The notes beneath the pieces are model-generated. The model was not told where the DNA came from. It saw only the letters and a program-made list of their open reading frames with translations, and made no database searches. A stretch of DNA of 64,000 nucleotides from Phycomyces blakesleeanus NRRL 1555(-) (taxonomy: Eukaryota > Mucoromycota > Mucoromycetes > Mucorales > Phycomycetaceae). Position 1 is the stretch's first letter. Each line of letters starts with the position of its first letter. A program made the translations under genes and the position numbers. The stretch spans positions 1 through 64,000 of the forward strand of contig NW_017265156.1 of assembly GCF_001638985.1 (NCBI RefSeq). Reading direction: 5' to 3'. This document shows positions 58,847-64,000 of the stretch, piece by piece.

Positions 58847-60657
58847 CACTGAAAAAAGGGGCGAAATTCCAATGTGCACAGTTACCTGATAACAATGGAA
58901 AATGTGGGGCTAATTTTCATCTCAGCAGGGTTTTCTTATGTTCATGTTGAAAACATAGTTTTGTTGTATTCTATTGGCTTGGATACAACTAGCACAAAGA
59001 TTTTTTTTATTATTATTATAAAGGCTATAGTAAATAAAGTATATGTAGCATATGTTTCCGTTTTCTCTTAACATTCAAAAACAAAACAAAACAAAAAACA
59101 CTATGCCCTCAATCCCCAACCTTACAATGAAAAGTGCTATTATGCTAAATGTAGTCAGAACGAATTAAACTATAGTTTTGTTGCCAGAATAACTGCTTAG
59201 CACCATAACAAAAGAGCAAGATTAGATGCTATAAGATGTGAAAGTGGTACACAGTTTGTAGTATTATTGTATTAGATTTTATTTAGTTTTCTTTGCAGTT
59301 TAAAAAAAATAACATTCTTTAATAGAATCTTCTCAAAGAAATGCAATGGAGGTCGATGTTGAACATAAGAAATATTGATTTAAACAAAAATAATAGAGCT
59401 TAACTAATAAACATATTCTATATATAGCTATTTCAACTCATCAATCCGGAATTACAGAAGAGGCATATGTTCAGACCAGCTCACCTTTTTGGGAAGATGC
59501 CTCAATGTCTGATGATAATAATGTTTTGGTTGGGAATAAAGAGATTCACAACAGTGAAAACAATAGTGATGTGAGTAGTAATGATGAGGAGAGCAGTGGT
59601 GATGATGAAAACAGCAATGACAAAGAAAACAAAGATGATGATAAAGATGTTGTTGAGATTAAAGTTGAGGAATTTGTTGATGAAGGTTGGTGCTGTGCTA
59701 CTAAGAAATTGAAAAATGAAAATCTGAAAAAAGGGGAGTGTTAATTCTTTTTTGCAATTTTTACACTAGATCCTTTTGCCACCCCCAATATGTCAGAAAG
59801 CCTAGTGCACAGGTTTATTGCTAAATTTGTGGTAATGTTTGCTTCCCGCTATGTGATCAACAAGGGTACTGTTGTCTTGATCGAGTTTATCAACAAGCTC
59901 TTAACAATTTACAAGCAGGATTTCCAACTGCCCTTAAGCCTTCCTGGTCTACAGTGCATGACAGGTTTCTCAGCCATGACCAAAGGCGTAAAGAAATTTG
60001 TTGTGTGTCAGGATTGCTACAAGGTGTATGAGGAAAGTGTATCTGCTCCTTTTCATTGTGATTTTGTGAAGCTTGGTACGCACTCATCTTGTGATTGCCA
60101 ATTGATGAAATTATTGTCATCAGGTACTTTGCTAGCTAAGTGGTCATATGTGTACCAGTCTATCAAACAGACATTAAAGATGTTTTTCTTTTGCCCAGAG
60201 TTCAAAAAAAAGCAGACATTGGAACCACGAGTTAAAGATGATAAATACCTTATGCAATATTTATGATGGAGCTATGTGAAAGGAGTTAAAAGACAAAGAT
60301 AGTGTGCAATTCGTCCAAGATTCACGTTCATTAATGTTAACTATTAACATTGACTGGTTCCAGCCATTAAATAATGTATCTCACTTGTCTGGTGCAATTT
60401 ATATTGCTATTGACAATCTTCTCCAGAACAAACAGTTTGAGTCAGAGAATATCATTCTGGTTAGACTTATGTTAAGTCCTAAGAAACCAAAGCCTGAAGA
60501 GATAAATCACTATCTTAAACCTTTGGTAGATGAGTTGGAGACGTTGTACGTGGGAATGAAGATCCCAACCTTTGAATGTCCCAGTGGAATCAATGTTTGT
60601 GCAGCACTGCTGATGGTGGTCTGCTATATTCCAGCTGCTTGGAAAACAAGCTGGCTC
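58847..60657 (+). mobile_element. CACTA-like element F, truncated by a solo LTR
   Basis: The left end CACTGAAAAAAGGGGCG lies 257 bp before the Tnp2 start, the same spacing as in element D. Only the N-terminal half of Tnp2 remains before the LTR at 60658. No accessory gene or right end is present. Confidence 0.65.
59104..60657 (+). pseudogene. Tnp2-type transposase of element F, truncated
   Basis: Exon 1 near 59104-59240 encodes a MPSIP start and a cysteine pair in a shifted frame with stops. An acidic exon (59505-59680) is extremely rich in D, E, N and S. The main exon starts at 59790 (SLVHRFIAKFVVMFASRYVINKG). A frameshift near 60215 and a TGA after DGAM (tryptophan in sister copies) break it. 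The core keeps INIDWFQPLN. The second catalytic region reads VCYIPAAWKT, so the aspartate found in CDIPAARKT of other copies is replaced by tyrosine. Coding stops at the LTR border 60658. Confidence 0.8.
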
Positions 60658-61201
60658 TGTGATATTTCAGATACAAAACAATGAAAAAATAATAAATTTG
60701 ATAATAGAGATGTATAGAAATACTTTGAGATTGTATATAAGTTGTCCTTTATTCATAAATAAAAAGTGTCCCTTTTTATAAGAAAACACAATCTGCTCTT
60801 GTCATTATGTCTTAGCTTATTAAGACTTTCTTTCTTTACTATATTTGGTTATTAGAGTGTATTTACTGCTTAACTAGTGTCGGTGTTACAATTATGACAT
60901 CAAGTCATAAATTGTACTTCTTTAGCTCTTAGCTATTCTTTTCTCTTTTATACTAGAGCTTTAGGACTTCCTACTAAATTAGCTCCATATCGATCTGACA
61001 CAGTTTACCCGGCAGTATGATATAATTATCTTAACAATCTTTAAGATATTATCTACAGTACTAACTGTAATAATTATTGGGCTGATTACTTAATTGTTTA
61101 TATATATTTTATACTGACAAGATGATAGCTACTACGCTATCCCAATATGAATATGTTCTTATATGTGATAAATCCAACATCCGAGTGTCTGGATCACCAC
61201 A
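60658..61201 (-). mobile_element. Solo LTR, family S1, copy 3, without target duplication
   Basis: 544 bp, highly similar to the copies at 6509 and 20197. The flanks GGCTC and TCTAC do not match, unlike the other copies. The left flank is Tnp2 coding sequence and the right flank is unrelated AT-rich DNA, which suggests recombination between two LTRs at different sites. Confidence 0.85.
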
Positions 61202-61839
61202 TCTACAATGTTTTAATAAAAAAATATAAGAAATATGGATTTAAATTAATTTGTTTGAATAATATTAAAACGATAATATAAAAACAAAACATAAATACAT
61301 TTTAATTCAAATATATCAAAAGAACAATATCATTCAACATCTAATAATAGGTATAAGATAAGCTTTATATCTTAAAAAAATCAAATAAAAAATATAGAGT
61401 ACAAAATACATCCAGCCAGAATCGAATCAGAGTATCCACATCAGCAAACTGTAACTGTAACAAGTAGGCCACAAATATATGTAGTCGAAAAACAACTATT
61501 AAATTAAATATATAGCCTCTAATTTAAAAACACATTTGTTACCTTTCTTACATAAACTTTAAAACTGCATTATCTTCACAACAAAAAACAGTACCAAAAT
61601 GTGATGACTATTGATTTATATCTATAAAATTTAGACTATCCAAATCCGGTTTTGCCATTAGTATAGGACAAATATTCGCAGAGTAAATTTAAAAAAACAG
61701 ATATTAAAACACAGATATATAGAACACAAAAAATGATTGGTTTTTAGCTTAAGAACATTGATCTGATTTTGAAAACTCATAGAGATATTATCCATATTGG
61801 TAGTTTAAATCTGGCTTTAAAAACTCCGTAAATTTTCAT
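61202..61839. other. AT-rich stretch, nothing recognised
   Basis: No open frame of note, no repeat and no RNA gene is seen. Confidence 0.4.
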
Positions 61840-62176
61840 TCAACCCCCAAGAGTATGAGCAGCATTAACTTTCTGCTCAAAGTATCCATCATACTCTTTG
61901 ATACCCTTGACAACACACATGAACAAGGTTTTGCTCATTCAGTAACATCTACAGAAGTGCTCTTCAGTATATATATATACTGTTTTCATTGAAGTAGTCT
62001 TTGCGCAACTGCACTTCACCAGCAAGTCTATCACGGAATATTGTGATACAGGTTTTCTTTTGCCTCTTTTCTTCTGTGTCTATGCCTGAGAACTGGCGCT
62101 TGGTTGTACTGACCAGCTCGTTGTAAATGCTTGCAAACATTTCTCTATCCTCAGCTTCTTCTTCAATAGACATCAT
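61840..62176 (-). CDS. Short hypothetical gene, probably a fragment
   Basis: The first frame from 62176 encodes 70 residues (MMSIEEEAEDREMFASIYNE, then a basic KRQKK segment and FRDRLAGEVQLRKDYFNENS). A GTATATATA donor near 61980 and a TGTAG acceptor near 61950 would join it to a second open stretch ending at 61840 (GIKEYDGYFEQKVNAAHTLGG). The intron would be only about 32 bp, which is short even for fungi. I do not recognise the protein. The second segment looks conserved and soluble. It may be a piece of another transposon gene. Confidence 0.35.
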
Positions 62177-62179
62177 GAG

Positions 62180-63316
62180 AAGTTCTTTGAAATTTATTTT
62201 TTAAGTATATGCAAAGTTTTTAAGTAAAATATATAATAGACTGGTAGAAAATAAAGAAAGAAATTAAGGTACAGATATTTTTTTTGGTAGCCAAGAATAT
62301 AATTATTTTGTGATTTTTTATTAAATGTTACTGAAATTTGGCTGTCTATTTTTTGGCCATTTTAAAACACCAGGGTGACTTAAAAAAATTTAGAAAAAGG
62401 AGGAAATGTAACTGCTGGGGATGCTCTTGATATGTATATGTGTTGGTTGTGTTATGCAAGTGAACCAATGGTCAAAGAAACAAATAACTTCAGTAAATAA
62501 TAACTAACAACGATCTTAACCCCAAAATACTAGTATTAATTATCTGTTTATATTACCAACTTAAGTCTTTCAAGACAAATTAGATCACAGATACAGATAA
62601 TTTTTTATTTAGTGACAAAACTGATTGCTTTTATAGACAATCTTATAACAGAAATATTTTGAAGGAGGATGGTTTTTTGAAGGAAGAAGAAAATAAGGGG
62701 ATCTATATGGACATGCAAGAAAAATTAGGGTTGGACATGCAAAAAAAGACCAAAAGGAATAATTAAATGTGACGTCACTTATAATTGACCTTTGGGAGTG
62801 TTACTGACAAATTGAGCAATGATAAGACATGCAAAAGCAACCAAATTGAAGAATTAAACGTGACGTCACCTATAATTAGCTTTTGGGAGTGTTACCAACA
62901 AATTGAACACTGATAAGACATGAAAAAGCGAGCAAATCGAAGAACTAGACGTGACATCACATATCACTACCAGAGATTTTTGGTATCATTTTTGGTAAAA
63001 ATTGGCACCTAAGTAATATGATTGGCTTAGAGGCCAAAATATTGTAATTTGTTTTTTTGTACTCAATTTTTTCCATCCAAATAAAGAATTAAATTAAGTT
63101 CAGTACTACTTGTGAGCTTTTAAAGCAAGAAAAAAAACTGTTAGGGAAGTCAGAAAGTGTTCAAGTGAGACAAAGAATTTATTAAGGAAAGTTGGGGGTT
63201 GATTTGAGTAAACAAAAAAAGTCTTCATAAGAATTATGCAAATAAATTGATGTTGAGAAGAAGAAAACAGAAGGTTCAAATAATAATTATAATAATAATA
63301 AAGAAGTAGCATCATT
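62180..63316. other. Intergenic stretch with a CRE-bearing tandem repeat
   Basis: No gene is recognised. It contains the tandem repeat at 62755-62985, described separately, and AT-rich flanks. Confidence 0.4.
62755..62985. repeat. Tandem repeat with TGACGTCA palindromes
   Basis: About two and a half units of 80-101 bp. Each has TGACGTCA (62770-62777 and 62871-62878) or TGACATCA (62952-62959), followed in the first two by TATAATT, TTTGGGAGTGTTAC and a GATAAGACATG segment. TGACGTCA is the CRE/ATF bZIP recognition palindrome. Whether it regulates a gene here is unknown. Confidence 0.7.
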
Positions 63317-64000
63317 TTATTCATCAAAAAGAATATTATTGAAAATGAACCAGTAGGAATCAAACTTGCTCAAATTTACAATGTAAAATAGGTTGCGAAA
63401 AATATGTAAATCTAACTTACAAACGAAATTCATGTTAGCAACATCAGAATGCTCACCTGTCATTACAGCCTTGGCATAGTTATTGTTTCTGTCATTATCT
63501 GTACGAGAAACAATGCTAAGAAACTTAACAACAGAGCCTGAGACAAGTCCTATACAAGGGTGAGAGATTGGATCATCTCTAAAAACAAATGCATCAAAAC
63601 TGTTATTTTGGATGGCGTCATCTTCAATATCTCCAGAGTTGTTGTTATCCTTTAGCTCTCTTGAGCCGTCAAAGAAAGTGTAATAGAACAAGGATTCATT
63701 GTTGTCCTTAATGAATCTCTCTATTCCAGTTCCAGACTTCTCTTGGTTGCTAGAGCTATTAATCCACGACCCACTATCAATTACATGTTGTAATGCTACT
63801 TGCTTTGCAAACTTTAGACAAACATCCCTGGAAGTGTTTTGGCGATTTGTATGAAACAGATGTTTGCAAATGTGCTTATTGAACTGTTTGCCCTTTTCTG
63901 TTTCATAATTGAGGGCTGGGCCAAACCGAATTATATCTTGCTTAAGATGTGTCAAGTAATGAACTTTTGGCTTGGTGCAATATGCCTTGTGGAGCTCGTT
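63317..64000 (-). CDS. Hypothetical transposon-type protein, open at the window edge
   Basis: The frame enters from beyond 64000 (HKAYCTKPKVHYLTHLKQDI) and is open to 63317. Notable segments: RFGPALNYETEKGKQFNKHI, HLFHTNRQNTSRDVCLKFAK and HVIDSGSW, then an aspartate/asparagine-rich linker, and DDPISHPCIGLVSGSVVKFL. A GTAAGTTAG donor near 63423 suggests that an exon ends there and that the last 35 residues are intronic. The RFGP...ETEKG...HTN pattern resembles my memory of repeated hypothetical proteins in mucoralean genomes, possibly a transposase C-terminal part. That is recollection, not proof. No stops are seen in 228 codons. Confidence 0.5.
   Translation of the reverse strand, partial: NELHKAYCTKPKVHYLTHLKQDIIRFGPALNYETEKGKQFNKHICKHLFHTNRQNTSRDVCLKFAKQVALQHVIDSGSWINSSSNQEKSGTGIERFIKDNNESLFYYTFFDGSRELKDNNNSGDIEDDAIQNNSFDAFVFRDDPISHPCIGLVSGSVVKFLSIVSRTDNDRNNNYAKAVMTGEHSDVANMNFVCKLDLHIFRNLFYIVNLSKFDSYWFIFNNILFDE

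Noticed and set aside
1..64000. Mitochondrial origin because of high AT content
   Set aside because: Spliceosomal GT-AG introns, Ty3/gypsy, CACTA and Tc1 elements and a nuclear-type tRNA with Pol III terminator indicate nuclear DNA.

Overview
The window looks like a transposon graveyard from an AT-rich fungal nuclear genome. Short GT-AG introns of about 55-75 bp, a nuclear-type tRNA-Gly, a Tf1/chromovirus-like retroelement and Tnp2-type (CACTA) transposases of the kind common in early-diverging fungi point to Mucoromycota, perhaps Mucorales. The genus is inference. No ordinary host protein gene could be recognised; the only clear host gene is tRNA-Gly(TCC) at 53034-53104.

Left third (1-24.05 kb): an AT-rich minisatellite (blocks at 780-1095, 5857-6313, 8281-8414 and 23902-24054) is split by a CACTA element with two divergent genes (element G, 1096-5856, TSD AAT), a possible non-autonomous CACTG element (6314-8280, holding a solo LTR), and a Tc1/mariner element (8415-23901, TSD TA). 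That Tc1 is split by a three-part CACTA-like element (element B, 9284-23411, 27-bp TIR, TSD CAC). Element B contains a sister element (element A, 12409-19211, TSD ATA) and a solo LTR (20197-20739, TSD ATGGG). Elements A, B, C and D share one plan: an intron-rich accessory gene (TnpA-like) and a Tnp2 transposase gene pointing tail to tail, with a possible third small-exon gene outside them.

Middle (24-44 kb): element C (Tnp2 27265-30958, interrupted by a solo LTR; accessory gene 30992-32224), another solo LTR (33997-34417), a dead second Tc1 (36326-37403), and element D (about 37.4-43.8 kb), whose right end lies inside the Tnp2 gene of element E.

Right (43.8-64 kb): element E's Tnp2 is also interrupted by a complete chromovirus-type Ty3/gypsy element (44458-49929; 296/297-bp LTRs, TSD GTGTA, C-terminal chromodomain), which carries catalytic-site substitutions. 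tRNA-Gly is flanked by a probable LTR 20 bp upstream and, 36 bp downstream, by an inverted solo LTR (TSD AAGT) into which a second gypsy element of the same family has inserted (53172-58192, TSD CTTT). Element F (58847-60657) is cut off by a solo LTR. The far right has a CRE-like tandem repeat and an open transposon-type reading frame running off the edge.

Most coding regions are broken, often by stops that are one C-to-T or G-to-A step from the residue in sister copies. The accessory gene of element A (14246-15374) appears intact and is the best template for the family.
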